The translations under genes and the position numbers were made by a program. From NCBI GenBank assembly GCA_902461995.1, contig CABQAA010000108.1, positions 1 to 7,068 on the forward strand: a stretch of 7,068 nt of DNA, in the 5' to 3' direction. Positions 1-6,182 of this stretch are shown one piece after another. The notes under the pieces were generated by a model. The model searched no databases. It was not told where the DNA came from and saw nothing but the letters and a program-made list of their open reading frames with translations. Numbering within the stretch: the first letter of the stretch is position 1; every line of letters starts with the position of its first letter. The DNA comes from an uncultured Oscillospiraceae bacterium (GTDB taxonomy: Bacteria > Bacillota > Clostridia > Oscillospirales > Acutalibacteraceae).

Positions 1-378
1 ATGGACGGCAAGTGGTATGAAATTACGGCCGCTCTGTTCATCGATCCGCGTCTGAACAGTTGGATAGATCCCAGCGGCCAGCTGGACTGTTTCCGTTTGC
101 CGGGCGACAAAGTGCATACGATCGATATCACCGGATACCGGTTTTATGAAAATGGGAATATTCCCACAGGGATCCCCTGTGAAAGCGGCGCGTATGAACG
201 GTATCCCGCCGTTGTGACCCTGCCGAACGGACAGGTGGGGCTATCGCTGCGCCAGACGATCCAGGCGTCCGACGAACAAAAGAACGTGTATAAACTGGCT
301 GTTTTTGAGACCATCCTCACGATGGGAACGGACAGCTGGGAGATTTATCATGAGGAATTAAAGCCGATTCAAAGTTAG
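1..378 (+). CDS. Hypothetical protein, probably the C-terminal part of a longer gene
   Basis: An open frame runs from the first base to a TAG stop at 376-378 and gives 125 residues. The first codon is ATG, but no upstream sequence is visible, so I cannot tell whether this is the true start or an internal methionine of a cut gene. The protein has no signal peptide, membrane segment or cysteine motif. It is rich in aromatic residues and beta-prone, with stretches such as GYRFYENGNIPTG and TLPNGQVGLSLRQTI, and it ends in a charged tail. I do not recognise the family. The next gene starts 13 bp after the stop, and its ribosome site (AGGAG) lies just after this stop codon, so the two are almost certainly co-transcribed and may be translationally linked. 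A role alongside the secreted peptidase is possible but is only inferred from that linkage. Confidence 0.6.
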   Translation: MDGKWYEITAALFIDPRLNSWIDPSGQLDCFRLPGDKVHTIDITGYRFYENGNIPTGIPCESGAYERYPAVVTLPNGQVGLSLRQTIQASDEQKNVYKLAVFETILTMGTDSWEIYHEELKPIQS

Positions 379-391
379 AGGAGAGGTAAAA

Positions 392-1372
392 ATGAACAGA
401 TCGGGAATACGAATCGCATCGGCCGCGGCGGCCTTGGGTCTGGTATGTGTTGCCGTCGCCTGCGGGAGAAAACCAGCACCCCATGCGGCCGAGGTGCTGG
501 AATACGACGAGTCCTTTATAACGGAGCCGGCCACGTCGCCGGAAACGACGGTGGAAAGCCTGCCGGAGGAACCGCCGGAAGCGAATGCGTCGTCTGCGGA
601 GGCAAGCCGTCCCGCAGCGAGCGAGGTGACGTCGCATGCGGCGCCGCCTCCCCCGGTTCAGAACAAAACGGTGCTGCAGGTACCGTATATCAGCCAAAAG
701 GGTATTTTGCCGAACGGCTGCGAGGCGGTCAGCGCGGTCATGCTGCTGCACCAGGTGGGGGATACCATCGCACCGCTGGACTTTGTCGATCGGTACTTGG
801 ACTGCGAAACGGTTTATACCAAGAATAACACCCGATACGGGCCCGATCCCTCCAAAGCCTACGCGGGGAATCCCTGCAAAACCCAAGGCGGTTTCGGCTG
901 CTTTTCACCCGTGATTGAACGGGCGCTCACCCGGGCGATTGAAGCGTTTGCTCCGGGAAAATATGAGGTAGCAAACCTCGGAGGTATATCGCTGAAAGAA
1001 CTGGAGGCGTATATCGACCGGGGTATTCCCGCCGCCATATGGGCCACCATCGGAATGCAGGCGGTTCCCTTTTATTACGAGTGGATATCCCCCGACGACG
1101 GGCTGACCTACCGGTACCCCGCCCGAGAGCACTGCCTGGTGCTCGTGGGATACGATGACAACCGGTATTACTTTAACGATCCCTATAATTCCAACGGCCT
1201 GGTGAGCTACAGCAAGACCACGGTCGAAAAACGGTATGAAACGCTCGGCCGCCAGGCGGTCGTGATCCGTCCGTCGAGCCAAGTTGGCCACTCGTACGGC
1301 ACCCTAAATGAGGGTGACAATCCCATCGATTACGCAGACCAATACACAGTAACGGCGGAGGATGACAAATAA
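392..1372 (+). CDS. C39-like cysteine peptidase family lipoprotein (Peptidase_C39_2 type)
   Basis: This is a 326-residue predicted lipoprotein. Residues 1-24 form a signal peptide with a hydrophobic core and a lipobox-like AVAC, so Cys24 would be lipidated and the protein anchored outside the membrane. Residues 25-92 are a low-complexity linker rich in Ala, Pro, Glu and Ser. The C39-like domain starts near residue 94 (VLQVPYISQ). The catalytic cysteine is probably Cys110 in LPNGCEAVSAVMLL, the histidine His247 in REHCLVLVGYDD, and the third residue Asp263 in YYFNDPYN. All three are in the order known for the papain-like C39 fold. The 140-172 segment, with YGPDPSKAY and GGFGCFSPVI, matches the usual insert of clostridial members. 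Substrates of this subfamily are mostly unknown; unlike true bacteriocin exporters there is no ABC transporter domain. The start is set by AGGAG at 379-383, 8 bp upstream. It sits 13 bp after the preceding gene. Confidence 0.88.
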   Translation: MNRSGIRIASAAAALGLVCVAVACGRKPAPHAAEVLEYDESFITEPATSPETTVESLPEEPPEANASSAEASRPAASEVTSHAAPPPPVQNKTVLQVPYISQKGILPNGCEAVSAVMLLHQVGDTIAPLDFVDRYLDCETVYTKNNTRYGPDPSKAYAGNPCKTQGGFGCFSPVIERALTRAIEAFAPGKYEVANLGGISLKELEAYIDRGIPAAIWATIGMQAVPFYYEWISPDDGLTYRYPAREHCLVLVGYDDNRYYFNDPYNSNGLVSYSKTTVEKRYETLGRQAVVIRPSSQVGHSYGTLNEGDNPIDYADQYTVTAEDDK

Positions 1373-1514
1373 AGTGCCGTTAACGTCAGGAAAAATCCCG
1401 CATTTTCCGTTAGGCGGGCAGCCCGGAATTTTTGCCGATCGGGGAGTCCCTTTTTTCTCAACAGTCCGCGCCTGCATCCTCCCGCCGCTCCAGTGCCGGT
1501 CTCATTCAATAGGA

Positions 1515-1560
1515 AACCCCGCAGGGAAACGACCATCGTTTTCCCTGCGGGGTTCTGTCT
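1515..1560 (+). terminator. Strong hairpin, probable terminator of the lipoprotein operon
   Basis: Bases 1515-1529 (AACCCCGCAGGGAAA) pair perfectly with 1540-1554, giving a 15-bp stem with about 10 bases of loop. It is followed on the plus strand by the T-rich TCTGTCTGT. The T tract is imperfect, so termination may be partial. It lies about 140 bp after the peptidase stop and just before the next promoter. The rest of the spacer from 1373 holds only a weak imperfect hairpin near 1389-1409 and no plausible gene. Confidence 0.75.
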
Positions 1561-1574
1561 GTAAAGAGAAAAAC

Positions 1575-1603
1575 TGGCCGCGCGATTTTCGCTGTGGTAT
1601 ACT
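1575..1603 (+). promoter_or_regulatory. Extended -10 promoter of the GNAT gene
   Basis: TATACT at 1598-1603 is preceded by TGG at 1595-1597, forming an extended -10 element (TGnTATACT). The -35 position 17 bp upstream (TGGCCG, 1575-1580) is a poor match, as is common for extended -10 promoters. It lies about 30 bp upstream of the ATG at 1632 and directly after the terminator hairpin, so the GNAT gene is probably its own transcription unit. Confidence 0.6.
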
Positions 1604-1631
1604 GATAAAAAACAGAAAAGTGGGGAACCGT

Positions 1632-2117
1632 ATGACCATTCGGGATTATCAATCGGACGATTTGAGCGGTGCGGCGGCGCTGTGGAACGGCATCGTCGCG
1701 CAGGGAGACAGTTTTCCGGGAGACACGCCCCTGTCTGACGAAGAAGCGGACCGGTATTTTCACGCCCAGTCGCGCACAGCCGTGGCGGTCGAAGACGGGC
1801 GGATCGTGGGGCTGTATGTTCTTCACCCGAACAACATCGGCCGGTGCGCCCACATCGCCAACGCCTCCTATGCGGTGATGCCCGGACTGCGCGGCCGCGG
1901 CATCGGCCGGGCACTGGTAACGAATTCGCTGGAAAGCGCCCGTGCGCTTGGTTTCCGCGGCCTGCAGTTCAACGCGGTGGTGGCGGAAAACGCCGCAGCG
2001 GTCGCGCTGTATGAACAGCTCGGTTTCGTGCGGCTCGGCACGGTACCGGGAGGATATCGCCACGCGGATGGCCGGTACGTCGATACCTATCTGTATTTTT
2101 ATGATCTCACCCGCTGA
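1632..2117 (+). CDS. GNAT family N-acetyltransferase
   Basis: This 161-residue protein has the single-domain GNAT fold and would transfer an acetyl group from acetyl-CoA to an amine. The acetyl-CoA pyrophosphate loop is clear at residues 81-95 (AVMPGLRGRGIGRAL, with the R-x-x-G-x-G/A pattern). The later motif at 114-132 (NAVVAENAAAVALYEQLGF) is the usual Asn..Ala..LYxxxGF signature. The start MTIRDYQSDD is typical of the family. The open frame extends upstream to 1362 but crosses the terminator and promoter, so the ATG at 1632 is preferred. The ribosome site is weak (GGGGA at 1622-1626, spacing 5). The substrate cannot be told from the sequence. The C-terminal VDTYLYFYDL resembles acetyltransferases of small molecules and antibiotics, but this is not diagnostic. 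Its stop lies 7 bp from the stop of the opposing AAC(3)-like gene. Confidence 0.9.
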   Translation: MTIRDYQSDDLSGAAALWNGIVAQGDSFPGDTPLSDEEADRYFHAQSRTAVAVEDGRIVGLYVLHPNNIGRCAHIANASYAVMPGLRGRGIGRALVTNSLESARALGFRGLQFNAVVAENAAAVALYEQLGFVRLGTVPGGYRHADGRYVDTYLYFYDLTR

Positions 2118-2124
2118 ACGGACT

Positions 2125-2856
2125 TCAATCGGATATCCGCGTCACGAAAAAATGCGGATCCGCCCGAAGCACCTCAGACGCTTTTTGCAGCAAGAGGGCG
2201 GCATCGAGAACATAGCAGGGCGCTTTTCCGAACGAACCTCGGATCAGCTCGCCCTCTCCCATGAACGACTTTAAGCGGCTGTACGCGGCGCACCATCCGG
2301 CGAAATCGTGACCGTAGAGAAAGCGCTCCCGTCCGTTGACGACGTAGCGGATCTTCTCTTTCGTCAGGGTGTAATCGCATCCGGCGATCTCCTCCACCCC
2401 GTGCATAAACGTGCAGGAGTCCAGCAATTCCCCAATGAACAGCAGCTTGCCTTGGCAGGCGGGCAGTTTCATGAACGGAGAATGGGGCCCAAGAGGCGTG
2501 CAATCCTCTTCGTGCTCCGCCGTCAGCGCGGCAGCCAGACGGCCTCTGGCAAAAACGGAATGGGTGGGATGCACGCTCCGCACCACCCCGTCCATTCCCA
2601 TGAAAGTGCGGGGCAGCAGGCCGATGCAGGGAACCGTGGTGCGGCTGTCAAAAACCGGCTGGGCGGGCGTGACGTTCAGATAGGTCAGTCCGGGCAGCAG
2701 CAGGGTGCCGGACGGACCCAGCGCCCGCTGCAGCAGGTCCAGTATCTCCTCCGGCATCCGGTCTGTCCCGATCGCCTTCATGGAGGAATGGACCAGAACC
2801 GTATCCCCTTCTTCGATCCCCATGCGGCGCAGTTGGCCGATCATGTCATTTGTCAT
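2125..2856 (-). CDS. AAC(3)-type aminoglycoside N-acetyltransferase family protein
   Basis: This 243-residue protein belongs to the antibiotic N-acetyltransferase (AAC(3)/YokD-like) family, whose fold is unrelated to GNAT. Visible signatures, in order, are LVHSSMKAIG (residues 21-30), GTLLLPGLTY (50-59), RSVHPTHSVFARG (93-105), PLGPHSPFMKL (121-131) and TFMHGVEE (149-156). The last supplies the T-x-x-H-x-x-E pattern, which in characterised members contributes the His/Glu that activates the substrate amine. It is slightly shorter than classical AAC(3) enzymes (about 260-280 residues). Chromosomal relatives often have no proven aminoglycoside substrate, so resistance should not be assumed. The start is supported by AAAGGAG on the minus strand (2865-2871), 8 bp upstream. 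It follows the PPK2 gene on the same strand after a 153-bp gap in which I find no clear promoter or terminator, so it may be read from upstream. Confidence 0.88.
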   Translation of the reverse strand: MTNDMIGQLRRMGIEEGDTVLVHSSMKAIGTDRMPEEILDLLQRALGPSGTLLLPGLTYLNVTPAQPVFDSRTTVPCIGLLPRTFMGMDGVVRSVHPTHSVFARGRLAAALTAEHEEDCTPLGPHSPFMKLPACQGKLLFIGELLDSCTFMHGVEEIAGCDYTLTKEKIRYVVNGRERFLYGHDFAGWCAAYSRLKSFMGEGELIRGSFGKAPCYVLDAALLLQKASEVLRADPHFFVTRISD

Positions 2857-3009
2857 GGTACCGACTCCTTTCGTTCAGGCGGAAACGCCGCCTATTGGTA
2901 AACCTCATCCCGCCGGGTCTATCCCATCGCATGCCTTTCTCCGGCGCGGATTTCCCATCTTGTGCGCCCGGCGGTTCTGCGGCAGGGGCGTCCCGATCTC
3001 TCCGGGAAT

Positions 3010-3876
3010 TCAAATTTCCTTGTCTTCGAGGAGCTTTTCACGGCAGGCGGCAAGCGCCTGCTTTTGTGCGTCGCCAACCTCCGGATATGCCGGATTCAGC
3101 GCTTCCAGCGTTTCCACGATCACCTCGGACACGAGCAGCCGGGCGTACCATTTCTTGTCGGCCGGAATGACATACCAGGGTGCCGCCTTGGAAGCGGTTT
3201 GGTTGACCGCCTGCTCATACGCGTCCATGTACGCATCCCAATAGGCCCGCTCCGCGATGTCGGCGGCGGAAAACTTCCAATTTTTCGCCGGGGTATCGAT
3301 GCGGGAAAGAAAGCGGCGGCGCTGTTCGTCCTTGGAGATATCGAGGAAAAACTTGACCACCTTGACCCCGTTTTCGGACAGATACGTTTCAAAATCCCGG
3401 ATCTGACGATACCGCCGGTCCCACAGGCGGTCGTCCAGGCAGCGGGCGGGCAGTTTCTGCGCATAGGGGAGGTTGTGGACCTTCGCCACCAGCACTTCCT
3501 CATAATAGGAACGGTTGAAAATCCCGATGTTGCCTCGTTCGGGCAGGCAGCGATGGATCCGCCAGAGATAGTCGTGGTCCAGCTCCTCTGCGGAGGGCTG
3601 CTTGAAGCTGTAGACCTGCACGCCCTGGGGATTGAGTCCGCTCATCACGTGTTTGATGGCGCCGTCCTTGCCGGCCGAATCCATGGCTTGGAAAATCAGC
3701 AGCAAAGCGTCCCGGTCCTGCGCGTAGAAACGGTCCTGGAGCTCCGCCATCTTTTCCACGTTTTTCTCCAGCAGCGCAAGTCCCTTTTCTTTTTTTAATC
3801 CGCCGTCCTGGCAGGTGTCGAACGCGGCGGTGGAAAAGCCGCCCTTCTTGGTAAAGCGATAGGGTTTGGTGTCCAA
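3010..3876 (-). CDS. ppk2: PPK2 family polyphosphate kinase (polyphosphate:nucleotide phosphotransferase)
   Basis: This 288-residue protein uses inorganic polyphosphate to phosphorylate nucleotides in the cytoplasm. The Walker A motif is QAMDSAGKDGAIKHVMSG (63-80), with catalytic Asp66 and Lys70. The Walker B region is GNIGIFNRSYYEEVLV (115-130). The lid and C-terminal helices carry the conserved NWKFS..DIAER..WDAYMDAYE (199-221). The single-domain length and the AMDSAGKDGxIKHVMSGxNPQG signature place it in the subgroup often annotated PPK2_rel_1, which includes class III enzymes acting on nucleotide mono- and diphosphates. The class assignment is inference. The first codon is TTG (CAA on the plus strand at 3874-3876), with AAAGAAGG 7 bp upstream. 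The N-terminal YRFTKKGGFST is conserved in the family, so a later ATG would cut real protein. It lies 102 bp downstream of hflX. Confidence 0.92.
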   Translation of the reverse strand: MDTKPYRFTKKGGFSTAAFDTCQDGGLKKEKGLALLEKNVEKMAELQDRFYAQDRDALLLIFQAMDSAGKDGAIKHVMSGLNPQGVQVYSFKQPSAEELDHDYLWRIHRCLPERGNIGIFNRSYYEEVLVAKVHNLPYAQKLPARCLDDRLWDRRYRQIRDFETYLSENGVKVVKFFLDISKDEQRRRFLSRIDTPAKNWKFSAADIAERAYWDAYMDAYEQAVNQTASKAAPWYVIPADKKWYARLLVSEVIVETLEALNPAYPEVGDAQKQALAACREKLLEDKEI

Positions 3877-3978
3877 TAATAGCCCTTCTTTCCGAATTCT
3901 GGGGTCGTTTGCAGCTGTATCCGTATCCGTTATTCCGGACGGCTAGTTCCGTGCACGGAATACACGGTGCGCTTTTCT

Positions 3979-5262
3979 TTAAGATTCCGGGGGATCGGCT
4001 TCTCGGGGAAGTTCATAGCTCTTGACGGCGTTGAGCAGCCGGACGCCGAGCGTCACGATCATGAACAGGCCTTCCGGCCGGTATTCCTCGGCTTCCACGG
4101 CGCCTTCCCGGCGGCAGAGTTCCGCCAGGGCGCCCTCCCGGAAAGGCAGAAGAAGACGGACCCGACGGCGGTCCGGAGGCAGCGCGGCGGCGATGGCGTC
4201 CAGCAGAGACGAAAGCCCTTCGCCGGTTTTGGCGCTGATGCGCAGGGCGGCGCGGTCCTCCCCGGGCAGCAGGATGTCCGAACTTTCCAGGCGGTCGCAC
4301 TTGTTGAAGACGGTCAGGATGGGACGGTCGACACAGCCCAGGGACACGAGCAGATCCCGGGTGACGGCGAGATGCTCGGCCGCTTCGGGACTGGAAGCAT
4401 CGCAGAGGTTGAGCAGCACATCGGCCCGGGCGGCTTCCTCCAGGGTGGAGCGGAACGCGTCCACCAGATGATGGGGCAGCCGCCGGACCAGGCCGACGGT
4501 GTCGATGAGCAGCACCTGGCGGCCGTCGGGCAGGCGGAGAGCCCTGGCGGTCGGGTCAAGGGTGGCGAAGAGTTTGTCCTCCGCCAGCACCCCCGCGTCG
4601 GTAAGAGCGTTCATGAGGGTCGATTTGCCGGCGTTGGTGTAGCCGACAAGGGCGACAGTGGGGACGCCGTCTTTCCGGCGGCGGACCCGGCGGGTTTCCC
4701 GCTGCCGTTCCACTTCGGTCAACTGAAGCCTCAGATTCCGGATCCGGCGGCGGATGTGACGCCGGTCGCTTTCCAGCTTAGTTTCACCAGGGCCGCGGGT
4801 GCCGATGCCGCCGCCAAGCCGCGACAGGGCCGTGCCCTGCCCGGACAGGCGGGGAAGCAAATACTGCAGCTGGGCCAGCTCGACCTGCAGACGTCCCTCG
4901 GCCGACCGGGCGCGGGATGCGAAAATGTCGAGAATCAGCAGGGTGCGGTCCACCACGCGGCAGGGCAGGGCGTCTTCCAAATTCCGCTGCTGGGTGGAGG
5001 TCAGCTCCCGGTCGAATATGACGAGATCGCATGCCGTGTTGGCCGCCAGTTCGGCCAGCTCTTCCAAGCGGCCCGCCCCGATACAGGTGGCGGCGTTCGG
5101 GCTTTCCCGCTTTTGGACCAGACGGCCTTTCACCTCGGCTCCAGCTGTGCGGGCCAACTCCTCGAGTTCGTCGAGGGAACTGTCGATATCGTATTCACCG
5201 GTATCCACCGCCACCAAAATGGCGGTTTCGAGTTCCGGCTGGATCGGTTCGCGGTCTTCCAT
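3979..5262 (-). CDS. hflX: GTPase HflX
   Basis: This 427-residue ribosome-associated GTPase in known bacteria binds the 50S subunit and splits stalled ribosomes under stress. The N-terminal GTP-binding-associated domain (about 13-110) holds NAATCIGAGRLEEL and VIFDRELTSTQQRNLE. The coiled linker follows, with LSRLGGGIGTRGPGETKLE (147-164). The G domain contains G1 GYTNAGKST (207-215), G3 DTVG (254-257), G4 NKCD (320-323) and G5 SAKTGEG (343-349). The length is normal for the family. The open frame continues upstream for 30 codons, but the ATG at 5262 has a perfect AGGAGG (5270-5275 on the minus strand) at 7 bp, and the upstream residues fall over the promoter. The G4 Cys (NKxD) is a tolerated variation. 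It is divergent from the rubrerythrin gene. Confidence 0.97.
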   Translation of the reverse strand: MEDREPIQPELETAILVAVDTGEYDIDSSLDELEELARTAGAEVKGRLVQKRESPNAATCIGAGRLEELAELAANTACDLVIFDRELTSTQQRNLEDALPCRVVDRTLLILDIFASRARSAEGRLQVELAQLQYLLPRLSGQGTALSRLGGGIGTRGPGETKLESDRRHIRRRIRNLRLQLTEVERQRETRRVRRRKDGVPTVALVGYTNAGKSTLMNALTDAGVLAEDKLFATLDPTARALRLPDGRQVLLIDTVGLVRRLPHHLVDAFRSTLEEAARADVLLNLCDASSPEAAEHLAVTRDLLVSLGCVDRPILTVFNKCDRLESSDILLPGEDRAALRISAKTGEGLSSLLDAIAAALPPDRRRVRLLLPFREGALAELCRREGAVEAEEYRPEGLFMIVTLGVRLLNAVKSYELPREADPPES

Positions 5263-5310
5263 GAAAAAACCTCCTGTTTGTGAGGATGAGGGCGCCGGCT
5301 TTATGACGTT

Positions 5311-5319
5311 AGTATACCA
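5311..5319 (-). promoter_or_regulatory. Extended -10 promoter of hflX
   Basis: Reading the minus strand, TGGTATACT occupies 5319-5311. It is an extended -10 element with no good -35 box at the proper distance. It lies about 50 bp upstream of the hflX ATG. The same nine bases form the -10 element before the GNAT gene. Confidence 0.6.
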
Positions 5320-5355
5320 TAAATTTGAAGAAAACCATAGATTGCTTTCCAATCG

Positions 5356-5385
5356 GTGACTAATTCAGGGCCTCCTGTCCATACT
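5356..5385 (+). promoter_or_regulatory. Possible promoter of the rubrerythrin operon
   Basis: GTGACT (5356-5361) and CATACT (5380-5385), with an 18-bp spacer, are each 4 of 6 matches to the sigma-A boxes and lie about 30 bp upstream of the start codon. The hexamer ACTAAT occurs twice (5359-5364 and 5383-5388), overlapping both boxes. This could be chance or an operator. I see no clear PerR box in the hflX-rubrerythrin divergent spacer. Confidence 0.35.
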
Positions 5386-5417
5386 AATGTCAAACATCAA
5401 AGAAAGGATGTATGAAC

Positions 5418-5957
5418 ATGGAATTTAAAGGAAGCCGCACCGAAGCAAACCTCATGGCGGCCTTCGCGGGAGAAAGCCAGGCGCGGAACAAGTACACGTT
5501 CTATGCTTCCCAGGCGAAAAAGGACGGCTACATGCAGATCGCACGGATTTTCGAGGAAACGGCCGCGAACGAAAAAGAACACGCCGAGCTGTGGTTTAAA
5601 CAGTTGCACGGCGGCAGCGTTCCGGGGACAGCCGACAACCTGGCCGATGCCGCGGCGGGCGAGCATTACGAATGGACCCAGATGTACGCCGACTTCGCCA
5701 AGGTCGCCAGAGAAGAGGGCTTCACCGCCATTGCCACGACATTCGAGCTGGTCGCCAAAATTGAGAGCTTCCACGAGCAGCGGTATCTCAAGCTGCGCGA
5801 CAATCTGGAGACCGGCAAGGTCTTCAAACGCGGCTCCGGCACCATTTGGGTCTGTCTCAACTGCGGCCATCTCTATACCGGGGAAACGCCTCCCACCCTC
5901 TGCCCGGTCTGCAAACACCCGCAGTCCTATTTCCAGCTCCACATCGAAGATTATTGA
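5418..5957 (+). CDS. rbr: Rubrerythrin
   Basis: This 179-residue cytoplasmic diiron protein reduces hydrogen peroxide in anaerobes using electrons relayed through its rubredoxin domain. The N-terminal four-helix ferritin-like domain supplies carboxylate and histidine ligands: Glu19 in FAGESQARNKY, Glu52 and His55 in NEKEHAE, Glu82 and Glu85 in GEHYEW, and Glu116 and His119 in KIESFHEQRY. The C-terminal rubredoxin-like domain binds one iron through CLNC (146-149) and CPVC (162-165). The length and domain order are those of classical rubrerythrin. Two ATGs are possible. The one at 5412 is only 3 bp from the AAAGGA at 5403-5408, while the one at 5418 has better spacing and gives MEFKGSRTEAN, which matches the family N-terminus, so I choose 5418. 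A small gene follows 9 bp downstream. Confidence 0.96.
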   Translation: MEFKGSRTEANLMAAFAGESQARNKYTFYASQAKKDGYMQIARIFEETAANEKEHAELWFKQLHGGSVPGTADNLADAAAGEHYEWTQMYADFAKVAREEGFTAIATTFELVAKIESFHEQRYLKLRDNLETGKVFKRGSGTIWVCLNCGHLYTGETPPTLCPVCKHPQSYFQLHIEDY

Positions 5958-5966
5958 GGCGCGGTC

Positions 5967-6137
5967 ATGGACAAGAAAAAAGAAAAGCCCTCCTATCAGG
6001 CTCAGCAGACCGCCATGCAGGACGCCGTGACGCTGCAGAATCAAGGCCGCGGGGACATTCTCTCCGACGTGCTCGGCAGCTATACCGGCACCGCCGAACA
6101 CGGCGAACAGCCGGAACAGGACGCGGACGATCTGTAA
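5967..6137 (+). CDS. Small acidic hypothetical protein downstream of rubrerythrin
   Basis: This is a 56-residue frame from ATG 5967 to TAA 6135-6137. A GAGG ribosome site at 5956-5959 overlaps the rubrerythrin stop codon and lies 7 bp from the ATG, and a strong terminator starts 8 bp after the stop. The gene is therefore well framed by expression signals. The protein begins with a lysine cluster (MDKKKEKPSYQ), has a Gln-rich middle, and ends in a Gly/Tyr/Thr turn and an acidic tail (LGSYTGTAEHGEQPEQ followed by DADDL). It has no cysteines, signal peptide or membrane segment. From memory, short clostridial hypothetical proteins with a similar GSYTG ... DADDL ending exist, but I cannot confirm this. 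Function is unknown. Linkage suggests a role with, or expression alongside, rubrerythrin, but the family may simply be a tag-along cytoplasmic protein. Confidence 0.8.
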   Translation: MDKKKEKPSYQAQQTAMQDAVTLQNQGRGDILSDVLGSYTGTAEHGEQPEQDADDL

Positions 6138-6145
6138 CCGATAGG

Positions 6146-6182
6146 AAAACGCTCTGCCGTGGATTCACGGCAGAGCGTTTTT
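6146..6182 (+). terminator. Rho-independent terminator of the rubrerythrin operon
   Basis: AAAACGCTCTGCCGTG (6146-6161) pairs perfectly with 6166-6181, making a 16-bp stem with the four-base loop GATT and ending in TTTTT (6178-6182). The A-tract on the left arm would also give a U-tract on the minus strand, so it could act in both directions. Confidence 0.95.

Noticed and set aside
1389..1409. Imperfect hairpin (GGAAAAAT / ATTTTCC) shortly after the peptidase stop, considered as a terminator
   Set aside because: The stem is AT-rich with a bulge and has no T-tract. The 15-bp hairpin at 1515-1554 is far stronger.
1362..1631. A 90-residue N-terminal extension of the GNAT protein
   Set aside because: It would be translated across the terminator and promoter, and its composition is not protein-like. 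The family N-terminus begins at 1632.
2130..2139. CGGATATCCG palindrome near the convergent stops, considered as a bidirectional terminator
   Set aside because: It is only 10 bp, lacks a loop and T-tract, and lies inside the AAC(3)-like coding sequence.
2962..3798. A 278-codon plus-strand open frame opposite ppk2
   Set aside because: It is the antisense of a gene with clear Walker motifs. The long frame is a side effect of GC-rich codon use.
3967..5283. A 438-codon plus-strand open frame opposite hflX
   Set aside because: It is the antisense shadow of hflX, whose G1-G5 motifs and ribosome site are unmistakable. The plus-strand translation is low-complexity Gly/Gln/Ala with no family features.
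5263..5352. A 30-residue N-terminal extension of HflX
   Set aside because: It overlaps the extended -10 promoter and lacks a ribosome site, while the downstream ATG has a perfect AGGAGG.
5397..6101. A 234-codon minus-strand open frame covering rubrerythrin
   Set aside because: It is opposite the iron-ligand and CxxC-bearing rubrerythrin frame and crosses the small downstream gene and the ribosome site. It has no start signals of its own.
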